The position numbers were made by a program, and so were the translations under genes. Source: Methanolobus sp. UBA474 (GTDB lineage: Archaea; Halobacteriota; Methanosarcinia; Methanosarcinales; Methanosarcinaceae). Taken from it: DNA of 12,538 nt. Positions 1 to 7,152 of this stretch are shown here, piece after piece (position 1 is the first letter of the stretch; every line of letters begins with the position of its first letter). Under the pieces are notes generated by a model that ran no database searches, was not told the DNA's origin, and worked only from the letters and a program-made list of their open reading frames with translations. The DNA is taken from assembly GCA_002501695.1 (NCBI GenBank), contig DANZ01000161.1, positions 1-12,538 on the forward strand. The letters run 5' to 3'.

Positions 1-2
1 AT

Positions 3-353
3 TTTGACAGATCGATGGCGTTTTATCAGGATCTGATGGAGTTTCGCCTGGTGTCGCGGATGCCGGTGCAGGCCGGACCGCTGAAAGAGATCGCTTACCT
101 GCAGCTGGGTGACACCGTCATTGAACTATTGCGTATGGAAGATCCGGCCCCGTTGCCCTCCCCGATGGCCGTGGGCTACCATGCGATGGCCCTGGAGGTC
201 GGATCGATGGAAGCCGCGACCACCTACCTGCGTGATCGTGGTGTCGCCGTGACCTGGGGGCCGGTAGATCTGGGCATATCCATCCGCGCTGAGATCACCG
301 ATCCTGATGGCCTGGTCATAGAATTGCGGGAATGGAAAAACAAGCCCTGGTAA
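3..353 (+). CDS. VOC (glyoxalase/bleomycin-resistance fold) family protein, 5' end outside window
   Basis: The reading frame is open from the window edge, and the residues before the first Met (FDRS, then MAFYQDL at base 15) match the usual start of a VOC beta-alpha-beta module, so the true start and the first metal-ligand strand lie outside the window. Visible are a first-half glutamate in GDTVIELL, a histidine opening the second module (VGYHAMALEV), and a closing TDPDGLVIEL whose glutamate is the usual last metal ligand. VOC proteins include lactoylglutathione lyases, dioxygenases and resistance proteins, and nothing here fixes the substrate. About 116 residues are visible against a usual 125-130. 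Seven of eight arginines use CGN codons and the gene is clearly richer in GC than what follows, which hints at acquisition from a bacterium. The family call is firm and the reaction unknown. Confidence 0.85.
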   Translation, partial: FDRSMAFYQDLMEFRLVSRMPVQAGPLKEIAYLQLGDTVIELLRMEDPAPLPSPMAVGYHAMALEVGSMEAATTYLRDRGVAVTWGPVDLGISIRAEITDPDGLVIELREWKNKPW

Positions 354-549
354 TCCTGAATGTACTTTTTAAAGGAGGACGTAGACGATAAAAGATACTG
401 AGCATATACTATACTGACTGACAGAATATGATCTTGTTTAAATGATATTCTGCGTTGCATGAAGAAAAATGCTAAAGATGATAAGCCTTTTACTCTAAAT
501 GCTCATGTCAGAGAACGATTGACCCTCAAAAAGAAAGATCATCAGGATG
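354..549. other. Gene-free, apparently degraded stretch with an orphan ribosome site
   Basis: A strong AGGAGG (374-379) sits 20 bp after the VOC stop with no ATG, GTG or TTG at usable spacing; the nearest codon is ATA at 388. Downstream on the plus strand, a frame from about 402 reads as protein-like (TILTDRI, a TGA at 429, then SCLNDILRCMKKNAKDDKPF) and stops at 591-593. Its only intact part starts at 459 (44 residues) and has no ribosome site. I do not recognise it. It could be a small gene that lost its start, or a chance frame, because its 3' end overlaps the PGF-CTERM remnant on the other strand. Confidence 0.25.
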
Positions 550-959
550 TTACTTTTTCCTCACGAGAACAGATACTAATAAAACAGCACTAACTGAACA
601 GATCACTCCAAATCCTGGCAGGGATCTTGCAGATTCGCTGTTTTCAGAGTGTTCCGTCATTCTATCGTTCATTGATTCTCATGACCGATCTAAATTATCC
701 TGGATCCACATATCTGACCCTTCGACAGTCAATGTGTTATAATTATCATCTAAATCCCAAGTTCCTGGATATCCTTATTTTCATATTGTTTCCATTCATA
801 CCTTTCTATGTCAAAAGCTGAACCTGTATCCGTGAATTCATCATATATTGCAGGAAAACGTTCTGTAGCATTTACTGCAGTATTTTTAAAATTATTATTT
901 ACTTTCATTTGTACTAGAATATCGGGGATTTCGACAGAGCCATATTTAGAAATATTCAT
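550..959 (-). pseudogene. Remnant of a PGF-CTERM surface protein (frameshift plus nonsense codon)
   Basis: On the minus strand a frame opens near 959 (MNISKYGSVEIPD...) and runs 69 residues to a TAG at 750-752. Shifting one base, the next frame continues as LDDNYNTLTVEGSDMW, meets a TGA at 679-681, and then ends in ARSLPGFGVI, a hydrophobic stretch, and VLVRKK before a TAA at 550-552. PGF, one membrane span and a basic end form the PGF-CTERM signal recognised by archaeosortase A, which anchors S-layer and adhesin-like proteins through a lipid. Between the two halves are acidic, Asn/Thr-rich residues typical of the extracellular part. One frameshift and one internal stop, plus a missing signal peptide upstream, make a dead, N-terminally truncated gene the best reading. 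The tail is convincing; joining the two frames is inference. Confidence 0.6.
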
Positions 960-984
960 ATAGAAATTAATTGCTTTTTTTACT

Positions 985-1536
985 ATGTATGGAAAAAGAA
1001 GGCTAAGTCATTTACCTTTTTTTGAAACTGTTCAGGAAATACTTTCACACTATTCATGTCCATCTACCTGTCCTGCGATCTGTTGCAAAGTAGCAGATAT
1101 CAATCTGGATGAAAATGATATAAAACTATTAAGGCAAACATCAAAAGATGAGGCCGATAAGATCGAATCCTGGTACGAAGATGGAGAACGCCATTACAAG
1201 ATGTGTCCTCCTTGCCCTTTTCTGGAATTTGATAAGTGCAGCGTATATGACAGCAGACCAACTCTGTGCCGAATGTTTCCGTTTAACATCAGCACTATGC
1301 CAGATGTGTTGATCCTATTTCCATGTGATATGGGGGCAACTATATTCGAAGACTATGTCGAATATTCAGACAATATACTAAAGCGACCTGTTCCTGCAAA
1401 AACGATTGATGCCTTCGAACAATCACATTGTTCTTTTGAGATCAAGCTGAATAAGGATTTGCCCATTCCTATGTTAGTTATTAAAATTGATGATCTGATA
1501 ACTTTTGAAGAATATCTCAAATCGAAATATGTTTAG
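985..1536 (+). CDS. YkgJ-family cysteine-cluster (putative Zn/Fe-chelating) protein, short form
   Basis: 183 residues. The N-terminal part holds CPSTCPAICC (Cys25, 29, 33, 34), the CxxxCxxxCC signature of the YkgJ/UPF0153 family. It is followed by CPPCPFL (Cys74, 77), Cys85 and YDSRPTLCRMFPF (Cys95), the second conserved block, with a further Cys114. Members of the family are thought to bind a metal or an iron-sulfur cluster, and their cellular job is mostly unknown. The C-terminal 70 residues have no recognised domain. There is no ribosome site before the ATG. An AT-rich TATA-like stretch (about 941-955) suggests a short leader. The gene stands alone between the decayed surface gene and an AT-rich gap. 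A second, much longer family member lies at 11541. The family call is firm and the function unknown. Confidence 0.85.
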   Translation: MYGKRRLSHLPFFETVQEILSHYSCPSTCPAICCKVADINLDENDIKLLRQTSKDEADKIESWYEDGERHYKMCPPCPFLEFDKCSVYDSRPTLCRMFPFNISTMPDVLILFPCDMGATIFEDYVEYSDNILKRPVPAKTIDAFEQSHCSFEIKLNKDLPIPMLVIKIDDLITFEEYLKSKYV

Positions 1537-1890
1537 TGTTGCTCAAACTATATCCTCTTGTCACTTGGATAAAAAGAAGTGTGCAATTTTTAGGGAGTGA
1601 AGGTTAGTTGGCTGACAGTTCTGAAAATGGCTTCATACACCTCTCTAATAAAATAAGCAGTCCTGATACATGAAAACCATTAAATTTTTTCATATCCTGA
1701 CCGGTAAGAGAATATTTATTAATTCGTAACTTATAGAGAAGTCTGTTACACTGAAACAGGGTGCAAAGTGGCATACATGGTAAGAATTGTGATCCAATAG
1801 GTCTATAGTTCTTCCATAGGATTAAACTATAAATATTAAAGAGTCTATCAGTGTTTTAAATACGAGAGTTTCCATGGTTCCCTTTTTTAA
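1537..1890. other. AT-rich intergenic region, no convincing gene
   Basis: About 350 bp between the YkgJ-type gene and the SRPBCC gene. The only frame of any size is on the minus strand, 1604-1774 (56 residues, containing YSLTGQDMKKFNGFHVSG); it has no ribosome site and matches nothing I know, so it is not called as a gene. The promoter of the SRPBCC gene lies near the right end. Confidence 0.5.
1825..1838 (+). promoter_or_regulatory. TATA-type promoter candidate for the SRPBCC gene
   Basis: The stretch AACTATAAATATTA resembles an archaeal TATA box with a purine-rich BRE just upstream. A start of transcription about 25 bp further on would fall near 1857 and give a leader of roughly 50 nt before the ATG at 1908. 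Confidence 0.4.
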
Positions 1891-1907
1891 GGGAGGTTTA
1901 TTTCGAG

Positions 1908-2342
1908 ATGCAAAAGATATGCACAGACATAATTATTAATGCACCTGCCGGGAAGGTATGGGGCATTCTGACTGATTTTGAGAATTTTGAGAATTGGAAT
2001 CCCTTCATGCAGGTCAAAAAAGGAAAGCTTGAAATTGGGGCACAGCTTGAGGTTTTGCTTCGGCTGCCGGGGCACAAATCCATTACCATGAGGCCGATCG
2101 TCGTAAAGGTCGAACCTGTCCGCGAATTCCGCTGGTCCGGCAGCATGTGGGTTAAAGGGATATTTGACGGCGAGCACGCTTTCAGGATAGAGGAGCTCGA
2201 CGAGGGCCGATCACGCCTGATACAGTGTGAGCGGTTCAGGGGAGTGCTTGCACCGCTTGTCCTTCATCTGATGGGTGAGGACATACAGCATGGATTTGAG
2301 ATCATGAACCTTTCCCTTAAGGAAGAAAGTGAAAAGGCCTGA
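1908..2342 (+). CDS. SRPBCC (START/Bet v1-like) domain protein
   Basis: 144 residues covering a single SRPBCC domain, a helix-grip fold that encloses a hydrophobic ligand pocket. The opening MQKICTDIIINAPAGKVWGI and DFENFENWNPFM (residues 23-34) are the typical first strand and V/W-rich helix of the polyketide-cyclase-like branch. FRWSG and FDGEHAFRIEEL form later strands, and the C-terminal helix has LHLMGEDIQHGFEIMNLSL. A ribosome site GGGAGGT (1891-1897) lies 10 nt before the ATG and fixes the start. A 6-bp inverted repeat (TCCCTT at 1879-1884 with AAGGGA at 1889-1894) overlaps that site. Its stop lies three bases from the stop of citrate synthase on the other strand. No active-site residue can be named, so the ligand and role are unknown. 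Confidence 0.85.
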   Translation: MQKICTDIIINAPAGKVWGILTDFENFENWNPFMQVKKGKLEIGAQLEVLLRLPGHKSITMRPIVVKVEPVREFRWSGSMWVKGIFDGEHAFRIEELDEGRSRLIQCERFRGVLAPLVLHLMGEDIQHGFEIMNLSLKEESEKA

Positions 2343-2345
2343 GCT

Positions 2346-3443
2346 TCAGATATAGTTTGCTCTTGGCCTTATTACCCTGTTGTTGGCATACTGCTCAAAG
2401 TAATGGGAGATCCATCCGGAGACCCTTCCTGTCGCAAACACGGATGTTGCAAGTTCAGGCGGGATCTCAAGATATTTGTACACTACCGCAGCATAAAAAT
2501 CTACATTAGGATAGATAGGCCTTCCCTTTTCTTCCATGAACTTGCTGTACATGGAGTGCTCCAGTTTCTCAGCCACATCGTACCAGTGGCTGTCCCCGCG
2601 TTCATCTGCAAGCTTTTTTGCGATGTCTTTGAATAGTTTTGCCCTCGGGTCGCCGTTCTTGTACACCCTGTGGCCAAAACCCATCACTTTCTGTCTGTGC
2701 AATAACTTATCCAGCACATACCTTTCAGCATTTTCGGGAAGAGCCACTTCATCAAGCATGTTCATAACGCCTTTGCGGGCACCGCCGTGAAGAGGCCCTT
2801 TGAGTGTGCAGAGACCTGTTATCACGGCAGAGTATATATCTGCCATTGTTGAGGCTGTTATCCTCAGGGAGAAAGTGGACGGGTTCAGTTCATGTTCCGC
2901 ACTCAGGATGAAATCCTTTTCAATAGCGTCTGCTTCAATTGCAGTAGGGACCTGTCCCTTTAGCATGTAAAGGAAATTAGCACCATGGGATAGTTCCTCA
3001 TTCGGGGAGATCGGAAGCTGCCCTGTCTTATAACGATAGACCGATGCAACAAGTGTCGGAAACTTTGCCACCAGGCGAATGGATTTGTTCATGTTCGCCT
3101 CCATTGTGCTATCATCTTTCTCCGTGTCCATATGGGCAGAGCAGCAGACAGCTGTCCTGAGGGAGTCCAGGGCTTCCGAACCATAGTTGCAGACCTTCAG
3201 CACATCCAGGATCTCACTGCTGATATACCGCTCGCTCTTAAGTTTCCTGGAGTAAGCATCAAGCTCCTGTTGGTCCGGGATAGTTCCGTATATCAGAAGA
3301 TATGATACTGCATCGTAAGGCATTTGTTCAAGCTGTTCAACTTCAATTCCCCTGTATCTCAAGATCCCCTGTATACCATCGATGAAACATATACTGGTAT
3401 CCATAGCTACGATATCTTCAAGTCCTTTTTTCTTATCTTGCAT
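2346..3443 (-). CDS. gltA: Citrate synthase (Si-type, short form)
   Basis: Condenses oxaloacetate and acetyl-CoA to citrate in the cytoplasm. With the ATG at 3443 the protein has 365 residues, the usual size of archaeal and Gram-positive dimeric enzymes, without the N-terminal allosteric extension of the Gram-negative type. The conserved blocks are in order: HELNPSTFSLR (His184), GPLHGG (His219), GFGHRVYKNGDPR (His258) and NVDFY (Asp315); the last three supply the catalytic His/His/Asp set. ATGRVSGW and RPRANY carry the binding arginines. The frame stays open 26 residues further upstream, but MQDKKKGLED is the natural N-terminus and a G-rich AGGGGG lies just before it. Aconitase is 169 bp upstream on the same strand. 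A TATA-like GTCTATATCG (3491-3500) could give citrate synthase its own promoter. A 2-methylcitrate synthase activity cannot be excluded, but the aconitase partner favours citrate. Confidence 0.95.
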   Translation of the reverse strand: MQDKKKGLEDIVAMDTSICFIDGIQGILRYRGIEVEQLEQMPYDAVSYLLIYGTIPDQQELDAYSRKLKSERYISSEILDVLKVCNYGSEALDSLRTAVCCSAHMDTEKDDSTMEANMNKSIRLVAKFPTLVASVYRYKTGQLPISPNEELSHGANFLYMLKGQVPTAIEADAIEKDFILSAEHELNPSTFSLRITASTMADIYSAVITGLCTLKGPLHGGARKGVMNMLDEVALPENAERYVLDKLLHRQKVMGFGHRVYKNGDPRAKLFKDIAKKLADERGDSHWYDVAEKLEHSMYSKFMEEKGRPIYPNVDFYAAVVYKYLEIPPELATSVFATGRVSGWISHYFEQYANNRVIRPRANYI

Positions 3444-3612
3444 GTAAGTGCCCCCTACGCAGGAAATCCACGTTTTGGTAAAAAGATGCCCGATATAGAC
3501 CGGACATACACTAGAGTTCACTAAAAGTCCGTATCAAAGCGACACAGACATTATCCAATGAATGAGTAAAACACATTAAGTATGCTATAATGTGATCAAT
3601 AGGTAAAGGGAA

Positions 3613-6384
3613 TTATTCCCCTTTAATCCTATCCCTCAGGAATTTATGCAATATGCCGCCGTTCCTGTAGTATTCGACCTCAATGGCAGAGTTCAGCATC
3701 ACGATCGCATTGAACTGTTTTGGTTTCCCTTCACTTTCCCGGGCCACGACAGTAAGCTCGCCAAACGGCTGCAGCTTGTCTATTCCCCGTATCTCAAAGG
3801 TTTCTCTGCCTGTCAGACCCAGGCTCTCGGCAGTCTCGCCATCCCTGAATCTGAGCGGCAGCACCCCCATGCCAACAAGATTGCTGCGGTGTATCCTCTC
3901 AAATGATTCCGCAATGACCGCTTTTACTCCCAGCAGTTGTGTGCCTTTTGCTGCCCAGTCGCGGGAGCTGCCAGTTCCGTACTCCTTTCCGGCTAGGATG
4001 ATAAGCGGAGTGTGGGATTCCATATATCTCATCGCAGCAGCATAAATATACATCTCCTCGCCCGTGGGATGATACACAGTCCATGCGCCTTCCTTTGCCG
4101 GAGTTAGCTTGTTCTTCAGGCGCACATTCCCAAAGGTGCCCCGCATCATCACTTCATGGTTGCCGCGCCTGGATCCATAGGAGTTGAAGTTCTTCTCATC
4201 CACTCCTTTTGAAAGCAGGTACTGTCCGGCCGGATAGTTCGTGCGTATGGAGCCTGCAGGAGATATGTGATCAGTGGTGATACTGTCGCCTACCATTACA
4301 AGGACACGCGCATCCTTTATGTCAGCCAGTGGGGCTGCTACGGCGGGGAAGTCCTTAAAGAATGGCGGTTCCTGGATATAGGTTGAATCTTTGTTCCATT
4401 CATAGAGCAGTCCGGAAGGCGCATTAAGCTCTCTCCAGAGCGCTGTACCCTTGAAGACGTTGGAGTATTCCTTCTCGAACATCTCAGGAGTGACAAAGTC
4501 CCTTGTATAACTGTCGATCATTTCTTTTGCGGGCCAGATATCCTTAAGGTAGACAGGATGCCCGTTAGGATCACATGCTATAGGCTCTGTAGTCAGGTCA
4601 ATATCGACCGTTCCTGCAAGAGCGTAAGCGACCACCAGCGGAGGTGATGCCAGGTAATTGGCCTTGACCTGGGAGTTTATCCTGCCTTCAAAATTCCTGT
4701 TACCGCTCAGGACTGCTGCGACTGTAAGGTCCTTTTTCTCGATCTCCTTTGAGATTGTTTCATTGAGAGGGCCGCTGTTACCGATACAGGTAAGGCATCC
4801 ATAGCCTACGACATGGAAGCCGAGTGCTTCCATATATGGCATAAGGCCGGCTTCTGTAAGATAATCAGTGATCACGCGCGAGCCTGGTGCCATGCTGGTC
4901 TTTACGAAAGGCTTGACCTTCAGGCCGCGCTCCACTGCATTCTTTGCAAGTAGCCCTGCCCCCATCATAAGGGAGGGGTTGGAAGTATTCGTACAGGAAG
5001 TTATAGAGGCAATGACCACTGAACCGTGGGTGACGCTGACATCATCCGCGCACTTAACCTTTACAATGCCTGTATGGTGTTGGGAGGTGGCAATACTGTA
5101 GCCCCCTTCCTCGAGCCAGCGGCCGTAATCCGCATCTCCGTTAGGCGCTTTGCAGCTCTTTGCATCAAAAGCTTCCTTCATGGCCTGATGGAACACTTTT
5201 GACATCTCCTGGACGGCAATGCGGTCCTGGGGTCTCTTGGGTCCTGCAAGGCAGGGTGAGACAGTGCTCATGTCAATTTCCATAACTGAGCTGAAAGAGG
5301 GTTCCGGTGAGTCCTGTGCCATGAACAGGCCCTGCTCCTTACAATATGCTCTAACAAAGTTAACATGTTCCCTGCTTCTGCCTGTCTGGAGCATATAATC
5401 GAGGGTCCTCTCATCCACCGGGCAGAAACCCATTGTTGCACCGTATTCAGGAGCCATGTTAGCAAGTATGGCCCTGTCAGCCAGGTCAAGTGTCCTGTAT
5501 CCCGGGCCAAAGAACTCTACGAACTTGCCTACAACGCCATGTTTCCTGAGCATCTGCACAACGGTCAGTACAAGGTCTGTGGAGGTGACACCTTCCCGGA
5601 GCTCTCCGGTCAGCCTGAACCCTACAACTTCAGGTACAGGCATGTAGTAAGGCTGTCCGAGCATTACTGCCTCGGCCTCAATGCCGCCTACTCCCCAGCC
5701 CAGTACACCAAGGCCGTTTATCATGGTGGTGTGGGAGTCAGTACCCACAATGGTGTCCGGATAGGCGACCAGCTCATCCCCCTTCTGTGTGGCATGCACC
5801 AGAGGAGCCAGGTATTCAAGGTTGACCTGATGGATGATGCCGCTTGCCGGGGGTACCACCCTCATGTTGTCAAAGGCCTTCTGGGCCCAGTGAAGTACTT
5901 CATATCGTTCCTTGTTCCTGTGAAACTCGTACTTCTCATTACAGTGAAGTGCATAGGACGTGCCGTAATAATCCACCTGTATGGAGTGATCGATAACAAG
6001 ATCGGCAGGTATCACAGGATTGATCTTCTTAGGGTCTCCTCCCAGTCTCTGCATCGCAGACCTTATGGCAGCAATATCAACAACTGCAGGCACGCCTGTG
6101 AAATCCTGGAGTATCACCCTTGACGGAACGAAGGGGATATCGGATGCAGGAAGAGAAACCGGGCTCCATTTTGCAAGATCTTTTACGTCATCCCCGGTAA
6201 TGACCTTACCATCAATGTTCCTTAGAACAGCTTCAAGCAGGATCCTGATGGAGTATGGCAAGCCTGAGAGGCTGACAATGCCAAGTTCTTCCAGTTTTTT
6301 CAGGCTGTAGAGAGTTACCTTCCTGCCGCCAAGGTCAAGAGTCTGTTTAGCCCCGAAGGGGTCATTAGCAAGAATACCTTCCAT
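3613..6384 (-). CDS. acnA: Aconitate hydratase, AcnA/IRP1 type
   Basis: Isomerises citrate to isocitrate through cis-aconitate using a 4Fe-4S cluster. The 923-residue length fits the AcnA/IRP1 family. SCTNTSN (Cys464) and GCLTCIGNSG (Cys530, Cys533) supply the three cluster ligands with the same 66- and 3-residue spacing as E. coli AcnA. N-terminal blocks include DFTGVPAVVD, DLVIDHS and GTDSHTTM; the C-terminal swivel domain has GDSITTDHISPAG and KEYGTGSSRDWAAKG. An in-frame GTG lies 9 bp upstream at 6393, but it is part of the ribosome site AGGTGA, which sits correctly for the ATG at 6384, so the ATG is preferred. An AT-rich TATA region lies at 6411-6435. With citrate synthase downstream it forms the first part of the oxidative TCA branch; no isocitrate dehydrogenase is in the window. 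Confidence 0.97.
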   Translation of the reverse strand: MEGILANDPFGAKQTLDLGGRKVTLYSLKKLEELGIVSLSGLPYSIRILLEAVLRNIDGKVITGDDVKDLAKWSPVSLPASDIPFVPSRVILQDFTGVPAVVDIAAIRSAMQRLGGDPKKINPVIPADLVIDHSIQVDYYGTSYALHCNEKYEFHRNKERYEVLHWAQKAFDNMRVVPPASGIIHQVNLEYLAPLVHATQKGDELVAYPDTIVGTDSHTTMINGLGVLGWGVGGIEAEAVMLGQPYYMPVPEVVGFRLTGELREGVTSTDLVLTVVQMLRKHGVVGKFVEFFGPGYRTLDLADRAILANMAPEYGATMGFCPVDERTLDYMLQTGRSREHVNFVRAYCKEQGLFMAQDSPEPSFSSVMEIDMSTVSPCLAGPKRPQDRIAVQEMSKVFHQAMKEAFDAKSCKAPNGDADYGRWLEEGGYSIATSQHHTGIVKVKCADDVSVTHGSVVIASITSCTNTSNPSLMMGAGLLAKNAVERGLKVKPFVKTSMAPGSRVITDYLTEAGLMPYMEALGFHVVGYGCLTCIGNSGPLNETISKEIEKKDLTVAAVLSGNRNFEGRINSQVKANYLASPPLVVAYALAGTVDIDLTTEPIACDPNGHPVYLKDIWPAKEMIDSYTRDFVTPEMFEKEYSNVFKGTALWRELNAPSGLLYEWNKDSTYIQEPPFFKDFPAVAAPLADIKDARVLVMVGDSITTDHISPAGSIRTNYPAGQYLLSKGVDEKNFNSYGSRRGNHEVMMRGTFGNVRLKNKLTPAKEGAWTVYHPTGEEMYIYAAAMRYMESHTPLIILAGKEYGTGSSRDWAAKGTQLLGVKAVIAESFERIHRSNLVGMGVLPLRFRDGETAESLGLTGRETFEIRGIDKLQPFGELTVVARESEGKPKQFNAIVMLNSAIEVEYYRNGGILHKFLRDRIKGE

Positions 6385-6410
6385 GAATGTCACCTATGAT
6401 AATTAACACG

Positions 6411-6435
6411 ATTAATATAAATGATTATTTAAGCG
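6411..6435 (-). promoter_or_regulatory. TATA-type promoter region of aconitase
   Basis: Read on the minus strand this stretch holds two overlapping AT-rich boxes, CTTAAATAAT and ATTTATATTAAT. A transcript start 25 bp after either would give a leader of about 7 to 20 nt before the ATG at 6384, enough to include the AGGTGA ribosome site. Confidence 0.4.
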
Positions 6436-6448
6436 AATCTTACTGCCG

Positions 6449-6646
6449 TTATCGCAATTTGGACCGAAATCCCGCAGCCGGATAATACGTTCCCGGTTGC
6501 ATCTTCTGCAGATATGTTTGACCGCCCATAAAATCTATAGGAATATATAACTTTGCCCATGCATCAGGCTTATGTGAGAACAATGCCATCCGATCCCATA
6601 GTGTAGTCCCGGTGTAATTAAGCGGGGAAAAGAGTTCTTTGAACAT
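6449..6646 (-). CDS. Doubtful 65-residue hypothetical protein
   Basis: This frame begins MFKELFSPLNYTGTTLWDRM and ends AAGFRSKLR. It is rich in aromatic residues, and I recognise no family. No good ribosome site precedes the ATG. It lies in the 328-bp gap between the PEBP gene and aconitase and points the same way as both. It could be a small gene, a remnant, or chance; the lack of a ribosome site makes chance the safer reading. Confidence 0.2.
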   Translation of the reverse strand: MFKELFSPLNYTGTTLWDRMALFSHKPDAWAKLYIPIDFMGGQTYLQKMQPGTYYPAAGFRSKLR

Positions 6647-6712
6647 TACTTGAAAGGTTCAACGCTGATAAGTGAGATCTGAACCCATCAAGCAATCTGC
6701 ACCGGGTGACAT

Positions 6713-7144
6713 TTATTGTCTTCTGTACTCTCCCATGAGTTCCCCTTTGTCAAGTATATGGGACTGCATCGCATCTTCTATTTCATTCCTGCCTGTACCT
6801 GTTATAAAGTTCAGCGTTGTATCAAGGGCATATACCATGAAATAATACTGGTGTGTGCCCTCAGCAGGGCAGGGGCCGCAATATGATATTCTGTTAAAGC
6901 CGTTCAGGCCTTCAACTCCTGGAACTGTGTTCTCATCTATCCCTTCATCAGGATCGATATTCCAGACCACCCAATGGGTCATTGTGCCTGAAGAGGAATC
7001 AACACCATCAACTATCAATACAAGGCTGACAGTGGTTGAGGGTACATCATCTAACTTCAGGGGCGGGCTTATGTTTTCTCCATCGCAGGTATATACGGCA
7101 GGGATCATACCGCCATGCTCAAAAGCGCTACTGCTAACTATCAT
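6713..7144 (-). CDS. YbhB/YbcL-type phosphatidylethanolamine-binding (PEBP) family protein
   Basis: 143 residues from the ATG at 7144. The family marks are SSAFEHGGMIPAVYTCDGEN near the start, then ISPPL, a THWVVWNI strand and CGPCPAEGTHQYYFMVYALD, which line the small anion/ligand pocket of PEBP proteins. The YbhB/YbcL branch is common in bacteria and archaea, and its substrate is unknown; it is not a kinase inhibitor here in any demonstrated sense. A GTG at 7156 overlaps the upstream stop as GTGA, but the stretch GAGGTGA around it is a good ribosome site with 8-nt spacing to the ATG at 7144, so the later start is chosen. The site overlaps the stop codon of the phosphoribosyltransferase gene, which points to translational coupling as the last gene of the group. 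No signal peptide is seen, so it is probably cytoplasmic. Confidence 0.9.
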   Translation of the reverse strand: MIVSSSAFEHGGMIPAVYTCDGENISPPLKLDDVPSTTVSLVLIVDGVDSSSGTMTHWVVWNIDPDEGIDENTVPGVEGLNGFNRISYCGPCPAEGTHQYYFMVYALDTTLNFITGTGRNEIEDAMQSHILDKGELMGEYRRQ

Positions 7145-7152
7145 TCTTTTAT

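Noticed and set aside
459..593. Plus-strand frame of 44 residues (MKKNAKDDKPFTLNAHVRER...)
   Set aside because: No ribosome site before its ATG, and its end overlaps the better supported PGF-CTERM remnant on the other strand. Mentioned only as a possible fragment.
750..752. In-frame TAG read as pyrrolysine in the surface-protein remnant
   Set aside because: The frame after the TAG ends within a few codons, while the conserved tail lies in another frame and after a TGA; a frameshifted pseudogene explains it better. TAG also ends two ordinary genes here (985-1536 and 10750-11334).
627..821. Plus-strand frame of 64 residues
   Set aside because: It is antisense to the decayed PGF-CTERM gene and has no ribosome site or family features.
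1604..1774. Minus-strand frame of 56 residues (contains YSLTGQDMKKFNGFHVSG)
   Set aside because: No ribosome site, AT-rich, no recognised family. Some protein-like look, but not enough to call a gene.
5365..6123. Plus-strand frame of 252 residues opposite aconitase
   Set aside because: It is the mirror of a highly conserved enzyme gene, its composition is unlike a protein family, and it has no ribosome site.
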